Shown one piece after another: positions 1 through 6,899 of a DNA stretch of 17,276 bases (the stretch's first letter is position 1; the number at the start of each line of letters is the position of its first letter). The DNA is from JBBSOW01 sp038259365 (lineage in GTDB: Bacteria > Actinomycetota > Actinomycetes > Propionibacteriales > Propionibacteriaceae): the NCBI GenBank assembly GCA_038259365.1, contig JBBSOW010000062.1, positions 1-17,276 of the forward strand, in the 5' to 3' direction. Below the pieces are notes generated by a model, which did no database searches, was not told the origin of the DNA, and worked only from the letters and a program-made list of their open reading frames with translations. The position numbers and the translations under genes were made by a program.

Positions 1-157
1 CCAGGCAACCGTCGTCCGCCAACCGGGCCAAGACCGTGCGACCAGAAGTCAACCGGTCCGGGTGGAAGTTCAGGGTGACACGAAGCGTTCGGTCGAGAGC
101 CGGCCCCGTTGCCAGCGTGGCAACATGCTCGACCGCGTTGATCGCCCAGCTGCTCAT
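1..157 (-). CDS. DUF3626-like protein, N-terminal 52 residues (truncated by window edge)
   Basis: The minus-strand frame opens with ATG at 157-155 and stays open to the window edge. It reads MSSWAINAVEHVATL, followed by a TLRVTLNFHPDR segment around residues 27-38. That NFHPDR stretch resembles the start of the DUF3626 family as I remember it; the family has no known function and the match is from memory only. The start overlaps the mgtE stop as ATGA (154-157), so it is probably translated by coupling to mgtE. Only a weak GGGA lies upstream of the ATG, which fits re-initiation. The family call is moderate; the existence of a co-directional gene is better supported. Confidence 0.5.
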   Translation of the reverse strand, partial: MSSWAINAVEHVATLATGPALDRTLRVTLNFHPDRLTSGRTVLARLADDGCL

Positions 158-1491
158 AATCCCAGCACTGCCTGGGCAATGGTGAAGTAGAGCAGCAAGC
201 CCGTCGCGTCGCAGAAGGTCGTGATGAACGGCGTCGACACGACGGCCGGATCCACCCGGGCGGCCTTGGCGATCAGCGGCATCGACCCACCGACCGTGGC
301 CGCCATCGCGCAGACGCCGAGCAATGTCAGCCCGATCACCCAGCCGATCCCGGTGTCGTAGACGAGCGAGGCGACGACTCCGCCGACGCTACCCAGGATG
401 GCCCCCATCACGAACCCGGCACGCACCTCCTTGAGGGCGACCCCGCCGATATCGGCCACCCGCACCTGCCCCATCGCGAGCGCGCGGGTCACGGTGGTGG
501 CGGCCTGGGAACCGGTGTTTCCCCCGATCCCGGTCAGCAACGGAATGAACAAGGCCAAGGTCACGCGTTGCTCGAGGGTTGCCTCGAAGATCTCCAACAC
601 GTTGACGGTCAAGATCGCCGAGATACCCAAGATGAAGAGCCACACGATGCGCGTCCTGGTGATCGTGCGCACCGGGGTCGATAGATACGGGCGTCTCAGG
701 GGTTCGCGAGAACCCGCGCGGGCCTCGTCTTCCTCCTGGGCCTGTTCGAGGATGCGTAGGGCGTCGTCGACGGTCACGAGTCCGAGCAGACGGTTCTCAA
801 GATCAGTGACCGGCAGGCCGAAGAGCCGTCTGTCCAGGAGAAGGCGGGCGGCGGTCTCGGCGTCGTCGTCGGCCTGCACCGAGACGGCCGGCTCCAGGTG
901 GTCGACGACGTGGTCGCCCCGAGGGGTACGGAGCAATTCGGGAAGCTCGATGACACCCAGCAGGCAGAGATCCGGCGTCGTCACCGGAACGACGTGCATC
1001 GTCTCGGCGTCGGCGTCGGTTCTCGAAAGCCGCTCGAGCGCCTCGCCGACGGTCTCGCGATCGAGAGCACGGATATAACCGGGGCTCATCCGTCGCCCGA
1101 TGGAACCCTGCGGGTAGCCCAGCACGATGCTGGTCAGTTGCCGGTGGTCGGGTGGAAGCTGCTGAACCAGGCGTTTGGCAACCGCGGTCGTCAACTCGTC
1201 CAACAACTCCACGCGGTTGTCGGGATGCATATCCGCAAACACCTCGGCCACCTCGGCCTCCCCGAGCGCCCGCACGAGCTCGCCCTGGAGCGTTGGGCTG
1301 AACCCTTCGAACATCGTCAATGCCCGGTTCTTCTCGAGCAGGCGGAACGCTATCGCCCGAGTGTCAAGGTCCATGCGCTCGAGGATCGAGCGGACGACAA
1401 AGAGTTCGGTCTCGGCGAGCAGAGCGGACGCGAGGGCAAAGTCCTCCTCGACCACGGCGTTCACCAGGTCTGCCGAGTCCTCCTTCCTCAT
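154..1491 (-). CDS. mgtE: Magnesium transporter MgtE
   Basis: Mg2+-gated Mg2+ channel of the inner membrane. The order is the MgtE cytosolic N domain (about residues 20-125), a pair of CBS domains (about 125-255), then a C-terminal membrane domain of five helices. The membrane part carries the family's GGNTGSQ motif and, near the end, TFCDATGLLLYF, whose Asp corresponds to the pore aspartate of Thermus MgtE. At 445 aa it matches the usual length of about 450. I place the start at the ATG of MRKEDSAD (1491) because a GGAGG lies 9 nt upstream; the longer reading to ATG 1533 has no Shine-Dalgarno. The stop overlaps the next gene by 4 bases. In the family, the N and CBS domains sense cytosolic Mg2+ and close the pore. 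No Mg2+ riboswitch is evident upstream. Confidence 0.93.
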   Translation of the reverse strand: MRKEDSADLVNAVVEEDFALASALLAETELFVVRSILERMDLDTRAIAFRLLEKNRALTMFEGFSPTLQGELVRALGEAEVAEVFADMHPDNRVELLDELTTAVAKRLVQQLPPDHRQLTSIVLGYPQGSIGRRMSPGYIRALDRETVGEALERLSRTDADAETMHVVPVTTPDLCLLGVIELPELLRTPRGDHVVDHLEPAVSVQADDDAETAARLLLDRRLFGLPVTDLENRLLGLVTVDDALRILEQAQEEDEARAGSREPLRRPYLSTPVRTITRTRIVWLFILGISAILTVNVLEIFEATLEQRVTLALFIPLLTGIGGNTGSQAATTVTRALAMGQVRVADIGGVALKEVRAGFVMGAILGSVGGVVASLVYDTGIGWVIGLTLLGVCAMAATVGGSMPLIAKAARVDPAVVSTPFITTFCDATGLLLYFTIAQAVLGL

Positions 1492-1641
1492 CCGCCACCC
1501 CCTCCACTCGCCGCCACCCATCCGGGCCGTCATGGCCGGTCAGTGTATCGCTACGGACGCACGGGCGGAGGTGCTGGCGAGGGTGCCGTCGGCCTCCCAG
1601 CACGCCGGCCTCGCTAGCCGCCCTGGCGGGGCCTCACTGAA

Positions 1642-1675
1642 TTGACGCATCTATCTTCGATCGCAGATACGTCAA
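1642..1675. promoter_or_regulatory. Long inverted repeat with TTGACG/CGTCAA ends
   Basis: TTGACG-c-ATCT (1642-1652) is mirrored by AGAT-a-CGTCAA (1665-1675), with a 12-nt centre. Its right arm shares the GTCAA half-site of the next palindrome (1671-1687), so the elements interlock. It lies in the mgtE/1718 divergent region and may be a distal operator site. Confidence 0.4.
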
Positions 1676-1687
1676 CTTTTAGTTGAC
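1671..1687. promoter_or_regulatory. Operator-like palindrome O1 overlapping the -35 box
   Basis: This is a perfect 17-bp inverted repeat, GTCAACT-TTT-AGTTGAC. It covers the first five bases of the TTGACA -35 hexamer at 1683-1688. A second palindrome of the same half-site lies 28 bp (centre to centre) downstream. This is the layout of a repressor operator; the HTH protein at 1941-2510 is the obvious candidate ligand (inference). Confidence 0.65.
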
Positions 1688-1711
1688 ACCGCCAGTTCGT
1701 CAACCTATGGT
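1683..1711 (+). promoter_or_regulatory. Sigma-70-type promoter, probably leaderless
   Basis: TTGACA (1683-1688), a 17-nt spacer, then TATGGT (1706-1711). The -10 ends 6 nt before the ATG at 1718, so transcription should begin at or next to the A of the start codon, giving a leaderless mRNA. No Shine-Dalgarno is present, which agrees. Confidence 0.7.
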
Positions 1712-1715
1712 TGAC
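1699..1715. promoter_or_regulatory. Operator-like palindrome O2 covering the -10 box
   Basis: This is a perfect 17-bp inverted repeat, GTCAACC-TAT-GGTTGAC, with the same outer half-site as O1 (1671-1687). It fully covers the -10 hexamer and ends 2 bp before the start codon. A protein bound here would block RNA polymerase. Confidence 0.65.
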
Positions 1716-1717
1716 CT

Positions 1718-1951
1718 ATGACGAAGCCTATACAACGTAGCTGGAACCTCGGTTACATTCTGTTGATGATCCCGCCCTTCATTGGTGTGGCGACCATTTC
1801 GTTCGATCTCCCCCGCTGGCTGGAGATCTTGCTCATCGTCGCAATCTTGGCGCTGGTCTTCTTCGGGAGCAGGCTGCTGGTCTGGGGGAAACCGGGCGGC
1901 TGGCGTCCCTCGGCGACGCTGCCAGACGAGGACACTCCCCATGACCGCTGA
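1718..1951 (+). CDS. Small two-helix membrane protein
   Basis: A 77-aa protein of unrecognised family. Two hydrophobic segments are visible, about residues 10-29 (LGYILLMIPPFIGVATISF) and 33-55 (WLEILLIVAILALVFFGSRL), followed by a polar Pro/Asp-rich tail. The short N-terminus is basic, so an N-in, C-in hairpin is likely (inference). It starts at the transcription start of a strong promoter with two operators and overlaps the downstream HTH gene by 11 bp, so the two are one operon. A membrane partner or sensor for the HTH protein is one possibility, but nothing in the sequence proves it. Confidence 0.75.
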   Translation: MTKPIQRSWNLGYILLMIPPFIGVATISFDLPRWLEILLIVAILALVFFGSRLLVWGKPGGWRPSATLPDEDTPHDR

Positions 1952-2510
1952 TCGCTCCGAGCCCGACCAGACGATCGTGGAAACCACCCGCGAAGCACTG
2001 ACTACGATGCTGATGGAGAACGCCCCCACCCAAGAGCCCCGCAGCGCCGAGGATTTCCTGCCGCTCATCGCCAATGCCGCCGCGTTGCAGCGAGAGGCCA
2101 GCACGCTCCTGCGCAGTGTCGTCGCCTCGGCGCGTAACGCCGGCGCGACCTGGCAGAGCATCGGCGCGACGCTGCAGATGACCAAGCAGGCGGCCCAAAA
2201 ACGGTTTGGCCCGGCCGGCACCCCGTCCGGAGTTGGCCTCGACCCCGATGAACGCATCCTCGGGCCCACGAACTTTACCGACGAGATGCGCGAACTGGCC
2301 CTGGCCGGTCGGTACGGCTGGCACAGCGTCGAGCGCGGCCTCACCTACCACCGCGTCGTGCGATCGGATACCCAGTGGGAGCACCGCACGGCCCTCACGG
2401 CGAACAAGGTGCGCCTCCTGCGGGCGGACGGCTGGCAGACCTTCGGCCATAGCTTTCCCTACACCTACCTCAAGCGCGACACCGGCATCCCTGCCCTGCG
2501 CGAACCCTAA
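1941..2510 (+). CDS. HTH-containing DNA-binding protein, putative autoregulator
   Basis: A 189-aa cytosolic protein. Residues about 63-90 (ARNAGATWQSIGATLQMTKQ followed by AAQKRFGP) form a helix-turn-helix of the kind seen in many small actinobacterial regulators. The C-terminal part (about 110-185) is aromatic and Arg/His-rich (GRYGWHSVERGLTYHRVV, then WEHRT and GWQTFGHSFPYTY) and belongs to no family I can name. I chose ATG 1941 because GAGGA lies 8 nt upstream; the frame is open further upstream only as a shadow of the preceding gene. It overlaps that gene by 11 bp (translational coupling). It probably binds the paired GTCAAC/GTTGAC sites at the operon promoter; that is inference. Confidence 0.75.
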   Translation: MTADRSEPDQTIVETTREALTTMLMENAPTQEPRSAEDFLPLIANAAALQREASTLLRSVVASARNAGATWQSIGATLQMTKQAAQKRFGPAGTPSGVGLDPDERILGPTNFTDEMRELALAGRYGWHSVERGLTYHRVVRSDTQWEHRTALTANKVRLLRADGWQTFGHSFPYTYLKRDTGIPALREP

Positions 2511-2534
2511 CCGCAGAACCGCTGTCAGCCAGCC

Positions 2535-2560
2535 TGCGGCGTTCCCGCGGGAACGCCGCA
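2535..2560. terminator. Perfect palindrome between convergent genes, likely bidirectional terminator
   Basis: A 26-bp perfect inverted repeat with no central spacer: left arm TGCGGCGTTCCCG, right arm CGGGAACGCCGCA. It sits 24 bp after the stop of the plus-strand HTH gene and 4 bp after the stop of the minus-strand DinB gene. There is no T tract on either side, as is common for actinobacterial intrinsic terminators. Confidence 0.7.
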
Positions 2561-2564
2561 CGGT

Positions 2565-3152
2565 TCACTCGTCCGAGGGTCGCCACGGCTGCATGAAGGC
2601 GTTGCCAGGCAGATTGTGGGCCGCCAGGTAGAGCTCGCCCGCGGTGGCGCCGTCGAGTTGTTCGCGGATGATGTCGGCGTGCCCGGCGTGCCGGGCGAGT
2701 TCCTCCACCAGGTGGATGAGGTTGAAGCGGTGGTTGCTCGGCGTCGGCTCGTCGATGCCGTACCAGGGGGCGGGTGGCTCCTCGGCCCCGCCGCCCGGGT
2801 CGGTCCCCCGGACCAGGACGAGCAGATCGGCTGAGGCGGCGTCGAACTCGGTCAGCATGCCGGGCAATGACTCATTCTCGGTGAGCGCAAAGCTGGAGGT
2901 GAACTCCTCCATCCGGGCGTACAGCTGCTCGGGCGTGTCGTGCTTCCCGCCGGCCTCGACGCGGAGGCGGCGTCCCCGGCACACGTAGCTGACGTGCTTG
3001 AGCAGGCCACCGATGGAGAGCGTGCTGCGGCAAGGACGAGTCCGCGCCTGTTCCTCGGTGAGCCCGTAGGCGGACAGACGGACTGCCTCGAGCTGAGCCT
3101 CGAGGTAGCCGGTGATGGTGTCGATCTCGGAATGGGCGGCGGGCATGAACAC
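2565..3152 (-). CDS. DinB family protein (DUF664, mycothiol-transferase-like)
   Basis: A 195-aa four-helix-bundle protein of the DinB superfamily. The metal-site histidines expected for the fold are visible as His53 (LLKHVSY) and the EELARHAGHADIIRE motif (His155, His158), which is typical of the DUF664 branch. That branch includes actinobacterial mycothiol-dependent enzymes (family knowledge); the substrate is unknown. The start is GTG 3152, with AGGAG 5 nt upstream; ATG 3146 is an in-frame alternative with an 11-nt spacing. It lies 48 bp downstream of another DinB gene on the same strand, so they are probably co-transcribed and controlled by the WYL regulator. Confidence 0.87.
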   Translation of the reverse strand: MFMPAAHSEIDTITGYLEAQLEAVRLSAYGLTEEQARTRPCRSTLSIGGLLKHVSYVCRGRRLRVEAGGKHDTPEQLYARMEEFTSSFALTENESLPGMLTEFDAASADLLVLVRGTDPGGGAEEPPAPWYGIDEPTPSNHRFNLIHLVEELARHAGHADIIREQLDGATAGELYLAAHNLPGNAFMQPWRPSDE

Positions 3153-3200
3153 GATAACTCCTGATGCGTCGGGCTCGAACTGAGACGAGAACGGGTCGGG

Positions 3201-3761
3201 TCAGCGGGTTTGGTGAACGAAGAGATCTCGGAGTAGGGCGATCTCGGCGCCGTGGTGGATGAGCTCGCGGTTGATGTGCAGGACGAGTTCGGCCATCGGA
3301 CACTCGGCCCACTTGCCCTCGGCCTCCCCGCAAGGCCGGGCAAGTCCGTCGTCGTCGAGCGCGCGAACCCCGTCCAACCACCGCCGGTAGCAATCGTCGA
3401 GCTGGGCTAAGGCATCCTCGGCGGTGCCGGCGTAGGCGAAGTCGAAGTAGTTCAGGGCGGGCCCGCCGAAGTGCGCGGCGTTCCGGGCCCCGAGCACCCC
3501 GACGATGAGGTGTCCGAGCCGCCAGCTGATCGTGGTCAGCGGGGCCGGCTCCGGCTCCGGGAACGCGAAGTCGATGGTGAAGTCCCCGCTGCCAGCCTGA
3601 ACGGGCGCGCTGGAGGCCCCCTTGGGTCGAACGTTCCAGCACCCCTCGACGGGCTCCCAGAAGTACTCCTCGTCGGTGAGCCCGTCCAGCCGGATTCGGA
3701 GCTGGGTTCGCCAGTGGTAGTCGATCTGTTCGATGAGTTGTTTGTTCCAATTGATTGCCAT
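3201..3761 (-). CDS. DinB_2 superfamily protein
   Basis: A 186-aa DinB-like protein. Metal-ligand-type histidines appear at His84 (WRLGHLIVG) and in LHINRELIHHGAEIALLRDL (residues 161-180; His162, His169/170), a signature typical of the DinB_2 group. Enzymatic role unknown; the fold is associated with thiol-dependent, metal-containing transferases. ATG 3761 was chosen because AGG lies 9 nt upstream and homology-like sequence begins there; the longer reading to 3839 would run across the operator and the start of the divergent regulator. First gene of a two-gene DinB operon, divergent from the WYL regulator at 3824. Confidence 0.86.
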   Translation of the reverse strand: MAINWNKQLIEQIDYHWRTQLRIRLDGLTDEEYFWEPVEGCWNVRPKGASSAPVQAGSGDFTIDFAFPEPEPAPLTTISWRLGHLIVGVLGARNAAHFGGPALNYFDFAYAGTAEDALAQLDDCYRRWLDGVRALDDDGLARPCGEAEGKWAECPMAELVLHINRELIHHGAEIALLRDLFVHQTR

Positions 3762-3779
3762 ACCCAGCATCCTGCAACC

Positions 3780-3806
3780 GATAGCGGACACTTTCGGTCC
3801 GCAATC
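3780..3806. promoter_or_regulatory. Operator-like palindrome between dinB-like and WYL genes
   Basis: A near-perfect 27-bp inverted repeat: GATAGCGGAC, a 7-nt centre (actttcg), GTCCGCAATC, with one mismatch in the arms. It sits in the 62-bp gap between the divergent starts 3761 and 3824. Position and symmetry suit an operator for the WYL protein controlling both directions. Confidence 0.7.
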
Positions 3807-3823
3807 CATGAAAAGGTCAGAGC

Positions 3824-4786
3824 ATGGCCGAAACGACACAGCGGGTTCTGCGCCTTCTCGGGCTGTTTCAGTCGCGGCCTGTGTGGACCAGCGGGGAACT
3901 GGCCGAGCGCGCCGCGACCACGACCCGGACCGTGCGTCGCGACGTCGAGCGGCTGCGCGGTCTCGGGTATCCGATCGAGGGCACGGCCGGCGTCGGTGGT
4001 GGCTACCGGCTCGGCAACTCGGGGCGGCTGCCGCCGCTCTTGCTCGACGACGAGGAGGCCGTCGCGGTCGCGGTGTCTTTGCGGATGGCGGCCGGCGACA
4101 CCGTCAGCGGGGTGAGCGAAGCAGCCCTGCGCACCCTGAGCAAGCTCGACCAGGTGTTGCCGCCCCGGCTGCGGGGCCAGGTAGCCGCGCTCAAGGAGGC
4201 CACGCTGAGCCTGTCCTATCCTGGCCCGGTGGTGGATCCCGAGGCGCTCATCGTGCTTGCTCGGGGGGTTCGGGAGCGCGTGCGCTGCCGGTTCGGTTAC
4301 CTCAGCTCCAACGGTGAACAGAGCGAACGCGACGTCGAGCCGTACCGGATGGTCTCGACGGGGCGGCGTTGGTACCTGATGGCCTTCGATCTGGGCCGCG
4401 AGGACTGGCGGAGCTTTCGGCTGGACCGGATCAGCGCCCCGCGGACGACGACGTTTCGCTACCGTGAGCGGCCCACTCCCGATCCGGGGGAGTTCATCCG
4501 CGGTTCGGTGAGCCGGACCCGCTCGCTCGAGCCGATCGCCACCGTCCGGCTGGACGTCCCGCCCGACGCGGTGGCCGCTCGCATCCCCGCCGCCTACGGG
4601 CGGGCGACCGCCGTGGCAGGCGGCGGCACCGAACTGAGGCTGTTCGGCGCCCGCCTCGACGACCTGGTTCGCCCGCTCGCATGGGCCGCCCTCGATCTGG
4701 GGGCCGAGTTGAGCGTCGTCGAACCGCCCGAACTCGCCGAGAAGCTAGGCCACCTGGGACGGCAAATCCTGCGATTCGCTAGTTGA
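3824..4786 (+). CDS. WYL-domain, HTH_11-type transcriptional regulator
   Basis: A 320-aa DeoR-like regulator. Residues 5-65 form a winged helix (WTSGELAERAATTTRTVRRD, then VERLRGLGYPIEG). The middle domain (about 135-200) is WYL-like, ending in RRWYLMAFDLG and the conserved RSFRLDRI. The C-terminal region about 230-315 matches the WCX-type extension. WYL domains bind ligands or nucleic acid; many members regulate an adjacent DinB or enzyme gene. The start at ATG 3824 has AAAAGG about 8 nt upstream. It is divergent from the DinB pair across a 27-bp palindrome and probably represses it and itself. Its 3' end overlaps the convergent 4779-5585 gene by 8 bp, leaving no room for a separate terminator. 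Confidence 0.9.
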   Translation: MAETTQRVLRLLGLFQSRPVWTSGELAERAATTTRTVRRDVERLRGLGYPIEGTAGVGGGYRLGNSGRLPPLLLDDEEAVAVAVSLRMAAGDTVSGVSEAALRTLSKLDQVLPPRLRGQVAALKEATLSLSYPGPVVDPEALIVLARGVRERVRCRFGYLSSNGEQSERDVEPYRMVSTGRRWYLMAFDLGREDWRSFRLDRISAPRTTTFRYRERPTPDPGEFIRGSVSRTRSLEPIATVRLDVPPDAVAARIPAAYGRATAVAGGGTELRLFGARLDDLVRPLAWAALDLGAELSVVEPPELAEKLGHLGRQILRFAS

Positions 4787-5585
4787 TGGGTTGCCGCAAC
4801 ACGGCGAGCACGCGGCCGAGGACTGCTGGATCGCCGGTCAACTCCAGGGTCGAATCGTCGCTTCGGTGCCACAGCCAGCGGTCCAGATCGGCCGCCGCCC
4901 CGGTCACGACCGCCGCCGGTTGCTGGCCCGGATCGGCCACCACGTGGAAGTCCTCTTCGTCGACCCGGTCGCCCGTCTTGGGATCGATGCCGGCAAACCT
5001 GCCCAGTCTCAGCCACACCCCATCTTTGGTGTCGGAGCAGTCCAGCCGAACGTAATCCCCGCCGGGCTGCCAGCTGCCCCAGTCCGGCTGGCCCCCGTAC
5101 ATCACGTCGAGGCACTCCGCCACCCCGTCGGCGGCCAGCCGCGGGTCCACAGTGCTGGAGGCATCGGCGGTCAGCTCGGCGTCGATCCGGTGGATCAACG
5201 CCTCGTGGGCCTGCCTGCGCAGGATGAACGCCACCGTGTCGTCGGGCCGCCGCCAGGTCCACGCCGTCGCGGCTGGATCGATGCCGTCCAGGGCGTCGGC
5301 CAGATCCTGAGCGGCGTTGCGAAAGGCGGTCAGCAGGCCGTCGTAGTCGACGGGTCGCTCCGACCCTGAAGTACCTTCGCGAGGACCCTTTGGCCTGGCC
5401 GGGCGGTCTCGCGCCACTCGAGCCCAGAACGCCTGCACCTCGACCAGGTGCCACAGCAGGTCGGCGGCCGTCCACTCCGGGCAGCTCGGCACAGGCGTGG
5501 CGGGATCGCAGGCGGTGAGCACGTCGACAAAACGGACCGACTCGGTGCGGATGCTGTCGAGGTATTCGGCGGCAGACAACGACAT
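4779..5585 (-). CDS. Maleylpyruvate isomerase family mycothiol-dependent enzyme
   Basis: A 268-aa protein of the MDMPI family. The N-terminal DinB-fold half (about 5-150) has the metal-site pattern His46 (LLWHLVE), then Glu128 and His132 (RRQAHEALIHRIDAE), matching the His...Glu-x3-His arrangement of mycothiol-dependent maleylpyruvate isomerase. The C-terminal half (about 165-265) is the small SCP2-like MDMPI_C domain. The true substrate is unknown; only some members isomerise maleylpyruvate. It begins 3 nt after the stop of the FAD monooxygenase gene, so the two form an operon, and a flavin hydroxylase next to a thiol isomerase suggests aromatic-compound handling (inference). The end overlaps the WYL gene by 8 bp, convergently. 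Confidence 0.88.
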   Translation of the reverse strand: MSLSAAEYLDSIRTESVRFVDVLTACDPATPVPSCPEWTAADLLWHLVEVQAFWARVARDRPARPKGPREGTSGSERPVDYDGLLTAFRNAAQDLADALDGIDPAATAWTWRRPDDTVAFILRRQAHEALIHRIDAELTADASSTVDPRLAADGVAECLDVMYGGQPDWGSWQPGGDYVRLDCSDTKDGVWLRLGRFAGIDPKTGDRVDEEDFHVVADPGQQPAAVVTGAAADLDRWLWHRSDDSTLELTGDPAVLGRVLAVLRQPIN

Positions 5586-5588
5586 ACC

Positions 5589-6845
5589 TCACCGTAGCGT
5601 GCGACCGGCCAGGCGCCCTCTCCCGCCGGCCTCGACGTGCTCGGGCCGCAGCCCGACTCCGACCACGCGGGCCGGGATGGCCTGCAACGCTGGCACCCTG
5701 GCCAGCAACCGCAGGCCCGCGGGCGCCGGGATCGCCCGCTCGCTGCCCAGGGCCGGTTGAACCAGAAACCGCTGGGCGACTCGCTGCAGCAGCTGGGTGC
5801 CCACCGTCGGCAGCCGGCGGCGGCGTTGCACGGCAGCCAGCTGGTGGGGACGGAGCCGCCCGGTCCGCAGCGGCTCGCCGAGTATCCGGGCGGCGGCCAC
5901 CGCGTCTTGGATGGCCAGGTTGATGCCCACCCCACCGACCGGCGACATCGCGTGTGCGGCGTCGCCGATGCACAGCAACCCGGGCGCATGCCAGCGGCGG
6001 AGCCGGTCCAGTTGCACGCTCAACGTCTGCACGTCATCCCAGCCCGAGATTTCGCCCACCCGCGAGGCGATGGCCGGCATCAGTTCGGCGACGGAGTCCC
6101 GGAACCGGTCGATGCCCGCTTCGCGCAGGAGCCGATCGCCGCCCTTGGTCACCAGGTAGGCGATCTGCCAGTACTCACCTCGGTCGATGGCCAGCGCGAG
6201 CCGGCCGGATCCGATGTGCATGTCCAGCCCTTCGCTCTCGCCCTCCTCCCGGCTAACCCGGAACCAGAGCACGTCCATCGGCGTGGCGAATTCGCGGACC
6301 TCCATTCCCGCCCGCTCCCGGACGACCGAGCCTCGCCCGTCGGCGGCCACCGTCAATCCGGCGCGGACCCGGACCGGCCCCTCTGGGCTGCGGGCCTCGA
6401 CCCCGGTGACGATCCCCCGGCCCCGACCCCGACCGCGCTGTCGATGCAGGTCGGTGACCTCGTGGCGACGCAGCAGCCGGAAGGTGGGCAGCGTCTCGGC
6501 CTGCTCGGCCAGCGCGTTGAGGAAGTGCCACTGGGGCATGAACCGGACGTACGGATGGGGCACCCGCAGCCGGGCGAAGTCGGCCAACGTGTACCTCCCG
6601 TCGGCGAAGGACACGTTCAGTTGCGAGACGTCGCGATGCGGTAGCCGGCGGGTCGCCTCGTGCAACCCCAACTCGTCGAGGACATCGAGCGTAGAGGGGT
6701 GCACGGTGTCTCCGCGGAAGTCGCGCAGGAAATCGGCGTGCTTTTCCAGCACGGCGACCTCGATGCCCTGGCGCGCGAGCAGCAGACCCAGCATCATCCC
6801 CGCCGGGCCACCGCCGGCAATACACACCTGAGTGTCGATCTCCAC
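5589..6845 (-). CDS. FAD-dependent monooxygenase (PHBH/UbiH family)
   Basis: A 418-aa class A flavoprotein monooxygenase. The N-terminal Rossmann motif is GGGPAG (residues 11-16) after a beta strand (VCIAGG), with Glu34 of VLEKH as the likely ribose ligand. The DG motif (VAADGRG) lies in the middle, and CIGDAAHAMSPVGGVGINLA near residue 300 is the conserved GD motif binding FAD phosphate. Such enzymes hydroxylate aromatic substrates using NAD(P)H and O2; the substrate here is not predictable. The start is GTG 6845, with only a weak AGGG 10 nt upstream; the hexamer TAGGGT ending 7 nt before it would fit a leaderless start. A short (RG)n run near residues 136-143 is a low-complexity insertion. 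Operon with the MDMPI gene (3-nt gap). Confidence 0.9.
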   Translation of the reverse strand: MEIDTQVCIAGGGPAGMMLGLLLARQGIEVAVLEKHADFLRDFRGDTVHPSTLDVLDELGLHEATRRLPHRDVSQLNVSFADGRYTLADFARLRVPHPYVRFMPQWHFLNALAEQAETLPTFRLLRRHEVTDLHRQRGRGRGRGIVTGVEARSPEGPVRVRAGLTVAADGRGSVVRERAGMEVREFATPMDVLWFRVSREEGESEGLDMHIGSGRLALAIDRGEYWQIAYLVTKGGDRLLREAGIDRFRDSVAELMPAIASRVGEISGWDDVQTLSVQLDRLRRWHAPGLLCIGDAAHAMSPVGGVGINLAIQDAVAAARILGEPLRTGRLRPHQLAAVQRRRRLPTVGTQLLQRVAQRFLVQPALGSERAIPAPAGLRLLARVPALQAIPARVVGVGLRPEHVEAGGRGRLAGRTLR

Positions 6846-6899
6846 GGGTTCGACCCTATTGGTTGACCGAGAAGTGGTGGCGGAGCAAGCCGCTTTGAC

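Noticed and set aside
2872..3804. 310-aa open frame on the minus strand
   Set aside because: Out-of-frame shadow of the two DinB genes.
4594..5973. 459-aa open frame on the minus strand
   Set aside because: Arg/Gly/Pro-rich shadow crossing the WYL, MDMPI and monooxygenase genes.
6420..6440. CCCCGA-type short repeat
   Set aside because: Encodes the (RG)n run inside the monooxygenase; simple low-complexity coding sequence.
5637..6644. 335-aa open frame on the plus strand
   Set aside because: Antisense to the FAD monooxygenase, whose motifs are clear; low-complexity composition.
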